Shown: piece after piece, positions 1-6,455 of the stretch | Numbering within the stretch: position 1 is the stretch's first letter | Layout of the letters: every line of letters begins with the position of its first letter | Source: Dehalococcoidia bacterium | GTDB taxonomy: Bacteria > Chloroflexota > Dehalococcoidia > GIF9 > AB-539-J10 | Length of the DNA: 6,486 nt | Assembly (NCBI GenBank): GCA_004375885.1 | Contig: SOJG01000068.1 | Coordinates: forward strand, 1 to 6,486 | Direction of reading: 5' to 3' | Translations under genes and position numbers: made by a program | The notes under the pieces: model-generated | Told to the model about the DNA's origin: nothing | Database searches by the model: none | What the model saw: the letters and a program-made list of their open reading frames with translations, nothing else

Positions 1-177
1 GGTAGGGAGATCGACGCGGCTCTGTCATTTCCGGCTCATATCCCTCTTTCACGCATCCCCTCGTTGCTCGTGAGGGGCATTGCCCCCCGCTTTCTGGCCG
101 CTGCATCAATGCTGGTCATTCGACTGTTGACATATCTCATCCAGGGGGCTGAAAGGAGGCTCAAGTCTTCGGTATAA
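1..177 (+). CDS. Possible 3' end of an upstream gene, function unknown
   Basis: The first reading frame is open from the window edge to a TAA at 175-177, giving 58 residues with no start inside the window. The peptide is moderately hydrophobic, with a stretch around residues 33-48 (FLAAASMLVIRLLTYL) followed by a basic tail ending in ERRLKSSV, which looks like the C-terminus of a real protein, perhaps membrane associated. I do not recognise a family. An open run of this length arises by chance fairly often, so the call is weak. It is favoured over the other frames because they hit stops (frame 3 at once at 3-5, frame 2 near 71) or encode low-complexity peptide. If it is real, the hairpins at 57-86 lie inside coding sequence and are not a terminator. 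Confidence 0.33.
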   Translation, partial: GREIDAALSFPAHIPLSRIPSLLVRGIAPRFLAAASMLVIRLLTYLIQGAERRLKSSV

Positions 178-215
178 GCTCCGGAAATGGCAGAAGCCCT
201 CCTTCTCAGCGGAGC
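178..215. repeat. Two-part stem-loop after the upstream stop
   Basis: GCTCCG at 178-183 is complementary to CGGAGC at 210-215. Inside this, AGAAG at 192-196 pairs with CTTCT at 202-206 around a CCCTC loop. The structure starts directly after the TAA at 175-177, where a 3' end hairpin would be expected. No T-run follows, so it is not a standard intrinsic terminator. It may stabilise an mRNA 3' end or be chance. Confidence 0.28.
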
Positions 216-342
216 GTGACACAGGCATCAGCATAGTCACGGGATTAGCCCACAACTTGAGGAGCAGTGATAGCATGTCTCTGTATTGGCTGAGCCTATT
301 ATATCCCAAGTTTACATGGCCTTCAAGGCGAGACTGAAGTCA

Positions 343-370
343 CCCTCTGTCTGGCTCGCCGGCAAGAGGG
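343..370. repeat. Strong 28-nt hairpin upstream of the nadE promoter
   Basis: CCCTCT at 343-348 pairs with AGAGGG at 365-370. After a 2x2 internal loop (GT opposite CA), CTGG at 351-354 pairs with CCGG at 359-362, one pair being a G-U wobble, and a CTCG tetraloop closes the hairpin. This is the best-formed inverted repeat in the non-coding part of the window. Neither strand has a T-run after it, so it is not a typical terminator. It lies upstream of the predicted promoter, so it would be in nadE mRNA only if transcription also starts further upstream. Confidence 0.4.
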
Positions 371-392
371 GGATGAATCACAGTGAATCCTG

Positions 393-425
393 CAATCGAT
401 TGTAGAGCTCGGACAATGCTCATTG
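393..425. promoter_or_regulatory. Candidate operator: paired CAAT/ATTG palindromes
   Basis: CAATCGATTG at 393-402 is a perfect palindrome, and CAATGCTCATTG at 414-425 is a palindrome with a 2-nt centre. Both have CAAT and ATTG half-sites. Their centres are 22 bp apart, about two helical turns, so both would face the same side of the DNA. The second overlaps the end of the -35 element and the promoter spacer, a position suited to repression. No regulator is encoded in the window and I cannot assign the site to NrtR, NiaR or another NAD regulator. Confidence 0.35.
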
Positions 426-439
426 ATGTTTGTTATACT
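410..439 (+). promoter_or_regulatory. Candidate sigma-70-type promoter of nadE
   Basis: TATACT at 434-439 matches five of six bases of the -10 consensus and is preceded by TG at 431-432, making an extended -10. An 18-bp spacer separates it from CGGACA at 410-415, which matches GACA of the -35 consensus. Transcription would begin near 446, leaving a short leader of about 17 nt with the AAGGAGG ribosome site. The position directly in front of a strong ribosome site supports the call; there is no experimental evidence. Confidence 0.55.
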
Positions 440-462
440 ATCTCTTGCCATAAGGAGGGGAA

Positions 463-2199
463 TTGCACCCGATCAGAGTTGGAATAGCTCAAATCAACTG
501 CACTGTAGGCGACTTCAATGGTAATACTGGGAAAATGCTGCAATCCATTGACCAGGCCAAGTCGCTCGGAGTCGACCTCCTAACCTTTCCTGAACTAGCC
601 ATAACTGGCTACCCGCCCGAAGACCTGTTGTTCAGGCCGCAATTCATCGGGCAGAACAAGGAAGCTCTGAATACGATAATAGAGCACAGCTCAGGTATAG
701 CGGCAGTGGTGGGCTTTGTTGACGGTGATGCCGATATATACAACGCTGCCGCTGTGATATATGACAGAAGACTGGTGGGCGTCTATCACAAGTTCCATCT
801 ACCGAACTACGGTGTGTTTGATGAGAATAGGTATTTCCAGGTCGGGAGCATATGTCCAGTTTTTGTCATCTATGGCATTGGCATAGGAATAACTATCTGC
901 GAAGATATGTGGTATGAAGCCGGTCCGGCGCTTGTCCAGGCCTATGCAGGAGCTAGAGTGCTGATCAACATTAGCGCTTCTCCATATCACGTCGGAAAAG
1001 CCCTCTTCAGAGAGAGGATGCTTGCTACCAGAGCATCAGACAGTGTAGCTATCGTTGTCCACAACAACCTGGTTGGCGGGCAAGATGAGCTTGTGTTCGA
1101 CGGCAGCAGCCTGATCATCAATGAAAAAGGAGAAGTCGTTGCTCGGGGCAAGCAGTTTGAGGAGGACTTCGTGGTGGCCGATTTGGATGTGGAGTCAGTG
1201 TTGCGCTCCCAGCTGCATGGTCCTCGACGCAGTAAAGAAACGCCATGGGTCAAGGAGAGACTAAGTGAGGCTGTCGTGATCGAGGTGCCAAGCAAGTACC
1301 CTGTGATGGCCAGGCCCTCTCTGCCACCAGCTAAAGCTGACATGTTAGATGAGCTCGCTGAGATTTACCAGGCCCTCGTCCTCGGTACCCGAGACTATGT
1401 GCGGAAAAACGGCTTTAAGAAGGTGATCATTAGTCTATCCGGCGGGGTCGATTCAAGTCTGGTAGCTGCCATAGCGGTAGATGCCCTCGGGGCTGACAAT
1501 GTCATAGGTGTTTCCATGCCCTCTCGCTACTCATCACCTGGCAGTAAGTCAGATGCGGAAGCTCTAGCAAAAAACCTAGGCATAGAGTTCAAGGTAATAC
1601 CCATTGAGAAAGCGTTTAGCTCTTATCTGGAAACATTGGCGGAACCTTTCAAAGATACTCAATCGGATGCCGCTGAGGAGAACATCCAAGCAAGGATCAG
1701 GGGCAATATTCTTTTTGCCTTGTCCAATAAGTTCGGCTGGTTGGTACTTGCTTGCAGCAATAAAAGCGAGATAGCTACAGGCTATACCACCCTTTATGGG
1801 GATATGGCTGGAGGATTTATTCCTTTGAAGGATGTCCCTAAGACGATGGTTCTTGAATTAGCCAGATATAGAAATCGCCGGGCAGGCAAAGCAGTGATAC
1901 CACCTGCCGTCTTAACGAAAGCACCCTCGGCTGAATTAAGACCTGACCAAAAGGATACCGATACCCTGCCCCCGTATGAAATATTGGACCCTATTCTGAA
2001 GGCTTATGTGGAAGATGATATGGCGGTTGACCAGATTACAGCCATGGATTTCGACCGTGGCGTAGTTACTAGGGTAGTTCGAATGGTAGATCAGAGCGAA
2101 TACAAGCGGCGGCAGGCTGCCCCCGGCACAAAGATAACCCCCAGAGGCTTTGGTCGGGATAGGAGACTGCCCATCACCAGCAAATTCAAGGAGGTGTAA
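463..2199 (+). CDS. nadE: Glutamine-dependent NAD+ synthetase
   Basis: This 578-residue cytosolic enzyme makes NAD+ from nicotinic acid adenine dinucleotide, ATP and glutamine, the last step of NAD+ synthesis. Residues 1 to about 265 form a nitrilase-type (CN hydrolase) glutaminase domain. Its catalytic triad is visible as E44 (FPELAITGY), K110 (VYHKFHLPNYG) and C146 (ITICEDMW). Residues from about 295 form the synthetase domain, with the ATP pyrophosphatase P-loop SGGVDSS at 326-332. Further family motifs are KSEIATGYTTLYGDMAGG (434-451), KAPSAELRPDQKDTD (486-500) and the C-terminal GFGRDRRLPI (562-571). The length is normal for the two-domain type. The start is TTG at 463, chosen because AAGGAGG (452-458) lies four bases upstream and the N-terminus MHPIRVGIAQINCTVGD matches the usual start of the family. 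Having its own glutaminase, the enzyme can use glutamine and not only free ammonia. All key residues are intact. Confidence 0.97.
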   Translation: MHPIRVGIAQINCTVGDFNGNTGKMLQSIDQAKSLGVDLLTFPELAITGYPPEDLLFRPQFIGQNKEALNTIIEHSSGIAAVVGFVDGDADIYNAAAVIYDRRLVGVYHKFHLPNYGVFDENRYFQVGSICPVFVIYGIGIGITICEDMWYEAGPALVQAYAGARVLINISASPYHVGKALFRERMLATRASDSVAIVVHNNLVGGQDELVFDGSSLIINEKGEVVARGKQFEEDFVVADLDVESVLRSQLHGPRRSKETPWVKERLSEAVVIEVPSKYPVMARPSLPPAKADMLDELAEIYQALVLGTRDYVRKNGFKKVIISLSGGVDSSLVAAIAVDALGADNVIGVSMPSRYSSPGSKSDAEALAKNLGIEFKVIPIEKAFSSYLETLAEPFKDTQSDAAEENIQARIRGNILFALSNKFGWLVLACSNKSEIATGYTTLYGDMAGGFIPLKDVPKTMVLELARYRNRRAGKAVIPPAVLTKAPSAELRPDQKDTDTLPPYEILDPILKAYVEDDMAVDQITAMDFDRGVVTRVVRMVDQSEYKRRQAAPGTKITPRGFGRDRRLPITSKFKEV

Positions 2200-2200
2200 C

Positions 2201-2425
2201 TTGAGGAGAATCGGCGGTATTTTGCTAGCAGTCGGCCTGGGCATTTTGGTAGGGTGGGGGCTTTATTGGTTCTTCCGGTTAGCTTTCTTAGAGCTGCCCT
2301 TGCCAGTTAAGATTGCTATTGCCGCAATAGCTGTGGGACTTATCATACTCCTGGCGTCGCTAGGCCGGGAGAGATATCGAGCATCCAGGGAAGATAAGGA
2401 GAGATTCAAGGGGGTGGAAAAATGA
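2201..2425 (+). CDS. Small two-helix membrane protein, unknown function
   Basis: A 74-residue protein with two predicted membrane segments (about residues 5-29, rich in Gly/Leu/Trp, and 37-54, rich in Ala/Ile/Leu), joined by a short loop containing ELPLP. A charged tail follows (RERYRASREDKERFKGVEK) that probably lies in the cytoplasm. I do not recognise a named family. The frame is open further upstream (from 2150), but the start is set at TTG 2201 because AAGGAGG (2188-2194) is ideally placed six bases before it, and an earlier start would lie within the 3' end of nadE. It begins one base after the nadE stop and its last codons overlap the next gene by ATGA, so translation of all three is probably coupled. 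The tight pairing with the YbjQ-family gene suggests that the two products act together, perhaps with this one as membrane anchor; this is inference. A similar sequence begins at 6456. Confidence 0.82.
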   Translation: MRRIGGILLAVGLGILVGWGLYWFFRLAFLELPLPVKIAIAAIAVGLIILLASLGRERYRASREDKERFKGVEK

Positions 2426-2736
2426 TTGTGGTTACCACAGAGCAAATAGAGGGTAGGAGATTAACAGAAACGCTGGGTTTGGTTAGAGGCAGCACCATCA
2501 GGGCCAGGCACATGGGACGGGATATTATGGCTGGCCTACGCAGCATCGTTGGTGGGGAAATCAAGGAGTACACCGTAATGCTGGCGCAGGCTCGCGAGGA
2601 AGCTCTGCAGAGAATGATTGAGCAAGCTGAGAAGATGGGTGCTAACGCCATAGTAAGTACGAGATTTGTAACCTCGATGGTGATGTCTGGAGCCGCCGAG
2701 ATAGTAGCCTATGGAACGGCGGTAAAAATAGTATGA
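2422..2736 (+). CDS. YbjQ/UPF0145 family protein (putative heavy-metal-binding domain)
   Basis: This 104-residue soluble protein belongs to the YbjQ/UPF0145 family (Pfam YbjQ_1, often labelled putative heavy-metal-binding; the true function is not established). Family features visible are an early TTE, the segment GRDIMAGLRSIVGGEIKEYT (32-51), a helix AREEALQRMIEQAEKMGANAIV (57-78), and the closing SGAAEIVAYGTAVKI (89-103). The length is normal for a single-domain member. The ATG start overlaps the stop of the membrane-protein gene (ATGA), with a GGGGGTGG purine run just upstream as ribosome site. No Cys or His cluster typical of a metal site is seen (one His at 30, no Cys), so the family label should not be read as a demonstrated activity. 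It ends 35 bases before purL with no visible terminator. Confidence 0.93.
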   Translation: MIVVTTEQIEGRRLTETLGLVRGSTIRARHMGRDIMAGLRSIVGGEIKEYTVMLAQAREEALQRMIEQAEKMGANAIVSTRFVTSMVMSGAAEIVAYGTAVKIV

Positions 2737-2771
2737 AATCGGCTACTCATAGTGTGGTTTGAGGGGGTGCT

Positions 2772-5636
2772 TTGCCGTATCGAGTGGAAGTTTGGTTGAA
2801 GGATCACCTGCCTGATGTCAGAGGGCTTAGCTTAGTCAAGGATATCTGCGACCTGGGGATAACAACTGTCTCTAGTGCCCGAGTGGCGGACATATACTGG
2901 CTGCAGGCAGATTTGGAACCTCATGAACTGACCCTGATTTGCAGCGGCCTTCTGGCTGACCCCGTCGCTCAGGATGTGCGGTGCGAGCCAGCCTCCCGGG
3001 GTGAGGAGAAGGTCTCTGCCGATTGTCACATTGTTGAGGTGGCCTACAAGGCTGGTGTCACCGACCCACTAGAAGAGACTGTTACTAAGGCGGTCTTGGA
3101 TTTAGGTATCAAGGGTATCACAGCAGTCAAAACTGCTAAACGCTACCTTATTGAGGGGCAACTCGACGACTATCAGCTGGAGATGATATGCACGAGATTG
3201 CTGGTGAACCCGATCATACAGCAGGTAGTTCAAGTAGAGCCAACAAGCTTTCCTGTAAGCCCCCAATATGAATTCAAGCTCGAGAAGCTAAACCTTCTGC
3301 ATACAGATGGAGCCGGGCTTGAGACAATCCGACGGCGATTTGGATTTACCGATGACGAGCTTCAAGCAATCACCGGCCATTTCAACTGCCAGGCGCGCAA
3401 CCCTACCGATGTTGAACTTGAGACACTGGCGCAAACTTGGTCTGAACACTGCGTCCACAAGACTTTCAAAGGCAGAATCAAGTATGGTGATGTCACTATA
3501 GATAATTTGCTCAAGAACACAATTATGAAAGCAACTGAGGAGTTGAATAAGCCGTGGTGTCTTTCTGTTTTCGAAGACAATGCCGGTGTGATCGATTTCG
3601 ATGGTCGCTGGGCTCTCTGTTTCAAGGTTGAGACTCATAACCATCCGTCGGCCGTCGAACCCTATGGAGGAGCGTCAACTGGCATAGGTGGCGTCGTTCG
3701 TGATGTCCTGGGTACCGGACTGGGCGCCAAGCCAATCTTAAACACTGATGTTTTTTGCTTTGGTCCTCCTGATTTTTCGTATGATAGGTTACCGCCGGGG
3801 GTCCTACATCCGAGTCGTGTTTTCAAGGGTGTTCGGGCTGGGGTAGCCGACTATGCTAACCGCCTTGGAATACCCACCCTCAACGGCGCCATACTCTTCG
3901 ATGAACGATATACGGCTAATCCACTTGTTTTCTGTGGAACAGTGGGCCTGTTGCCTAGAGACCTATCACAGAGAGGGCGGCAGAAACCTGGAGACTCAGT
4001 AGTGTTGGCCGGAGGCAAGACTGGGCGTGATGGAATACACGGTGTGAGCTTTGCCTCGGAAGCGCTCACCGACGAGTCAAGCACGGGTTCCTGTACCTCG
4101 GTTCAGATTGGCAATCCCATTGTGGAGAAGAGGCTCATTGATGTCATCCTCAAGGCCAGAGAACGGGGACTATATTCAAGGATAACTGATTGTGGAGGTG
4201 GTGGGCTTTCGTCTGCGGTGGGCGAAATGGCTGCCGAGACCGGAGTGCGTGTTTATCTAGATCGAGTTCCTCTGAAATATGCTGGGCTGTCTTATCCCGA
4301 AATATGGATATCCGAATCTCAGGAGCGGATGGTGTTGGCTGCCCCGGCGAACAGCATCCAGGAACTACTGGCTCTTTTCGCCGCTGAAGGCGTTGAGGCA
4401 ACGCCCATAGGCGAGTTTACCGACGATGGAAGGCTTCAGCTTTTTTATCAAGGAGAGCCAGTCTGTGACCTGAGTATGGATTTCCTACATAAGGGTCGGC
4501 CCCAGATAGAGAGAGAAGCGGTATGGAAGCAGCCGCACTATAGTGAGCCTGATTTCCCTCAGCCGCAGGACCTGGGCGAAGAGCTACTTCGGATTCTTGG
4601 CTCGTGGAATGTGTGCAGCAAGGAATGGATAATCCGCCAATATGACCATGAGGTGCAAGGAACTAGTGTGCTCAAACCTCTGGTCGGGAAGGAGAACGAT
4701 GGGCCAGGAGATGCTGCCGTTATCAGGCCAATCCTGGATTCAGATATGGGTGTAGTCGTGTCCAACGGTATAAATCACAAATATGGAAGGATAGCTCCCT
4801 ACTGGATGGCGGCATCAGCCGTTGACGAGGCCCTGAGACAAATCGTGGCCGTGGGCGGCAACCTGGAGCGGGTAGCCCTGTTGGATAACTTCAGTTGGGG
4901 TGATACCAGTCAACCTGAGATACTGGGTGCTTTGGTCCAGGCAGCTCAGGCCTGCTATGACATGGCGATCATATACGGGACCCCCTTTATCTCGGGCAAG
5001 GATAGTCTCAACAATGTATTTGAATTGGGGGGGGAGATTAGCTTCATTCCGCATACCTTACTTATCTCGGCTATGGGCGTTATGCAAAATGTAAACCGCG
5101 CGATTTCAATGGATTTCAAGAGGGCAGGTGATCTAATCTACATTGTTGGCACTACGCATAATGAGCTCGGCGGCTCAGAATACTTCGCGGCACATGGTTC
5201 CGTAGGTAACAGGGTGCCTAAGGTAAATCCGCGATTGGCCAAGGACCTGATGGATAGGCTAAGTATGGCGACCGAAAAAGGTTTGGTCACAGCCTGCCAC
5301 GATTTGAGCGAGGGTGGCCTGGGCGTTGCCCTGGCTGAAATGGCCTTTGCCGGTGGATTAGGTGCCACAGTGTATCTGGAACATGTCCCGCTCGGCGAGC
5401 CTGTAGCAAGGGATGACTTCATACTCTTTTCGGAATCAAACAGCCGCTTCCTGGCGGAGGTGGCGCCGGAGAGCAAAGCTGAGTTTGACGAAATAATGAG
5501 CGGTACCGACTTCGCTGTTATTGGGCGAGTCTCTGATGCCAAAATGCTGGAAGTATATGCATTGAACGGCGGAAAGGTTGTGGCTGCATCTGTTGGTGAA
5601 GCAAAGCGAGCCTGGCAGAGACCACTATCCTGGTAG
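2772..5636 (+). CDS. purL: FGAM synthase, PurL with two fused N-terminal PurS-like domains
   Basis: This 954-residue cytosolic enzyme converts FGAR to FGAM using ATP and ammonia, the fourth step of purine synthesis. Residues 1-73 and 86-157 are two PurS-like repeats sharing VEV near the start, DLGI in the middle, and an L..IC..LL.(D/N)P pattern ending in EP. After a linker, the PurL core begins around 165. It contains SEHCVHK (224-230), with a conserved catalytic-type His; the nucleotide-binding KVETHNHPS (285-293) and GGASTGIGGVVRD (299-311); and DCGGGGLSS (473-481). A second AIRS-like half carries GTPFISGKDSLNN (736-748), HDLSEGGLG (843-851) and FSESNSRF (886-893). Small-type PurL is usually 600-800 residues with separate PurS; large-type is about 1300 with a fused glutaminase. 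This protein is intermediate. The TTG start has GAGGGGGTG upstream (2761-2769) and leads straight into the first PurS strand. purQ follows after six bases. No frameshift or missing motif is seen. Confidence 0.96.
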   Translation: MPYRVEVWLKDHLPDVRGLSLVKDICDLGITTVSSARVADIYWLQADLEPHELTLICSGLLADPVAQDVRCEPASRGEEKVSADCHIVEVAYKAGVTDPLEETVTKAVLDLGIKGITAVKTAKRYLIEGQLDDYQLEMICTRLLVNPIIQQVVQVEPTSFPVSPQYEFKLEKLNLLHTDGAGLETIRRRFGFTDDELQAITGHFNCQARNPTDVELETLAQTWSEHCVHKTFKGRIKYGDVTIDNLLKNTIMKATEELNKPWCLSVFEDNAGVIDFDGRWALCFKVETHNHPSAVEPYGGASTGIGGVVRDVLGTGLGAKPILNTDVFCFGPPDFSYDRLPPGVLHPSRVFKGVRAGVADYANRLGIPTLNGAILFDERYTANPLVFCGTVGLLPRDLSQRGRQKPGDSVVLAGGKTGRDGIHGVSFASEALTDESSTGSCTSVQIGNPIVEKRLIDVILKARERGLYSRITDCGGGGLSSAVGEMAAETGVRVYLDRVPLKYAGLSYPEIWISESQERMVLAAPANSIQELLALFAAEGVEATPIGEFTDDGRLQLFYQGEPVCDLSMDFLHKGRPQIEREAVWKQPHYSEPDFPQPQDLGEELLRILGSWNVCSKEWIIRQYDHEVQGTSVLKPLVGKENDGPGDAAVIRPILDSDMGVVVSNGINHKYGRIAPYWMAASAVDEALRQIVAVGGNLERVALLDNFSWGDTSQPEILGALVQAAQACYDMAIIYGTPFISGKDSLNNVFELGGEISFIPHTLLISAMGVMQNVNRAISMDFKRAGDLIYIVGTTHNELGGSEYFAAHGSVGNRVPKVNPRLAKDLMDRLSMATEKGLVTACHDLSEGGLGVALAEMAFAGGLGATVYLEHVPLGEPVARDDFILFSESNSRFLAEVAPESKAEFDEIMSGTDFAVIGRVSDAKMLEVYALNGGKVVAASVGEAKRAWQRPLSW

Positions 5637-5642
5637 GAAGCA

Positions 5643-6413
5643 GTGAGCAAGGTAAGAACACTCATACTACGGGCCCCTGGGACTAATTGCGATGCTGAAA
5701 CTGCTTTCGCTTTCGAGCGAGCTGGGGCGTTGACGTCTCTGGTTCATGCTGGTCAGTTGATTCGTCGTGAGCAACGACTCTGTGATTATCAGATAGCTGT
5801 TATTCCCGGTGGGTTTACCTACGGTGATGACATATCCGCGGGCAAGGTATTGGCCAATGAACTCAGGCTGAAACTGGGTGAAGAGATAGAGAGGTTCGTT
5901 GATAACGGGGGGTTGATCTTGGGCATCTGTAATGGCTTCCAGGTACTGGTAAAGGCTGGTATTCTGCCGGCGCCGTTGCATACGGGCCGGCCAATGCTGA
6001 CCATAATCGCGAATGATTCTGGCAGGTTTGAGTGTCGCTGGGTGCACTTGAGTGTGAGCAAGAAAAGCCCGTGCGTGTTCACGACGGGCATAGAGCGAAT
6101 GTATCTTCCTGTGGCCCACGCGGAGGGAAAGGTCGTTGCTGACCCTGAGGCTTTGCCCCAGTTGAATGTAGTGTTGTCTTACACGGATGAGCTCGGAAAC
6201 AGCAATGCTGGCTATCCCCATAATCCCAATGGCTCAGTGGCAAACATCGCTGGCATCTGCGATGCCTCGGGGCGTGTTTTTGCCTTGATGCCACATCCCG
6301 AACGATGTATCCGAAGGACCCAGCATCCGCAGTGGACGAGACAACGAACCAGGCCGCAGCAAGATGGCTTCCAGGTTTTCCTGAACGCCGTGAGGTGGGC
6401 ACAATCCTCGTGA
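5643..6413 (+). CDS. purQ: FGAM synthase glutaminase subunit PurQ
   Basis: This 256-residue class I glutamine amidotransferase supplies ammonia from glutamine to PurL. The N-terminus has the family pattern APGTNCDAETAFAFERAGA (11-29), then IPGGFTYGDDISAG (54-67), the nucleophile C96 in GICNGFQVL, and the catalytic pair H218 and E220 in MPHPER. At 256 residues it is longer than Bacillus-type PurQ (about 225). Its C-terminal extension (PHPERCIRRTQHPQW through FLNAVRWA) resembles the glutaminase end of large single-chain PurL. The GTG start lies six bases after the purL stop; the ribosome site AGGA (5635-5638) overlaps that stop, so translation is probably coupled. The frame is the same as purL with only the TAG between. 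It probably acts in a complex with PurL, with the PurS-like repeats as bridge, by analogy with the known complexes. Confidence 0.96.
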   Translation: MSKVRTLILRAPGTNCDAETAFAFERAGALTSLVHAGQLIRREQRLCDYQIAVIPGGFTYGDDISAGKVLANELRLKLGEEIERFVDNGGLILGICNGFQVLVKAGILPAPLHTGRPMLTIIANDSGRFECRWVHLSVSKKSPCVFTTGIERMYLPVAHAEGKVVADPEALPQLNVVLSYTDELGNSNAGYPHNPNGSVANIAGICDASGRVFALMPHPERCIRRTQHPQWTRQRTRPQQDGFQVFLNAVRWAQSS

Positions 6414-6450
6414 ATGATGAACTCCCCCCTCCTACCCTCCTCCTAGACAG
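6414..6450. other. C/T-rich spacer after purQ
   Basis: The 42-base gap between the purQ stop and the next coding-like sequence holds a pyrimidine tract at 6422-6444 with CCTCC repeated several times on the + strand. The mRNA would resemble the anti-Shine-Dalgarno end of 16S rRNA and could mask a ribosome site; the opposite strand is a G-run with weak quadruplex potential. There is no hairpin with a T-run, so no intrinsic terminator is visible. An ATG at 6414 opens only ten codons before TAG at 6444. Confidence 0.4.
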
Positions 6451-6455
6451 GTGAA

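Larger units (their letters stand above)
178..462. other. Intergenic leader region upstream of nadE, rich in inverted repeats
   Basis: No gene with a credible start and ribosome binding site is seen here on either strand, and no tRNA is recognised. The stretch holds a stem-loop just after the stop of the upstream frame (178-215), a CTTCA/TGAAG stem (321-339), a longer hairpin (343-370), two CAAT/ATTG palindromes (393-402 and 414-425), and a candidate promoter (410-439). It probably serves as the control region of the nadE operon. A structured RNA in 321-402 cannot be excluded, but I recognise no known riboswitch class. Confidence 0.6.

Noticed and set aside
74..86. GGGGC/GCCCC hairpin as an intrinsic terminator
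   Set aside because: The stem is only five pairs and no T-run follows on either strand.
106..309. 67-residue open frame on the minus strand
   Set aside because: TTG start with a poor ribosome site, no recognisable motif, and opposite in direction to all neighbours. It also overlaps the candidate tail of the upstream gene.
987..1343. 118-residue open frame on the minus strand inside nadE
   Set aside because: Antisense shadow of the NadE glutaminase region, with a Ser/Thr/Leu-rich low-complexity peptide.
2737..2771. Promoter or terminator between ybjQ and purL
   Set aside because: No convincing -10/-35 pair or hairpin is visible in the 35 bases, only the purL ribosome site.
5634..5636. TAG at the end of purL as a pyrrolysine or suppressed codon
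   Set aside because: PurL is complete before it and purQ has its own start and ribosome site right after. Nothing in the window supports recoding as the main route.
5138..5665. 175-residue open frame on the minus strand over the purL end
   Set aside because: Antisense shadow of the conserved PurL C-terminal domain. The peptide is rich in Ser/Ala/Pro as expected for a reversed frame.
5667..6221. 184-residue open frame on the minus strand inside purQ
   Set aside because: It lies wholly antisense to a clearly conserved gene with an intact catalytic triad. Its protein has no family pattern.
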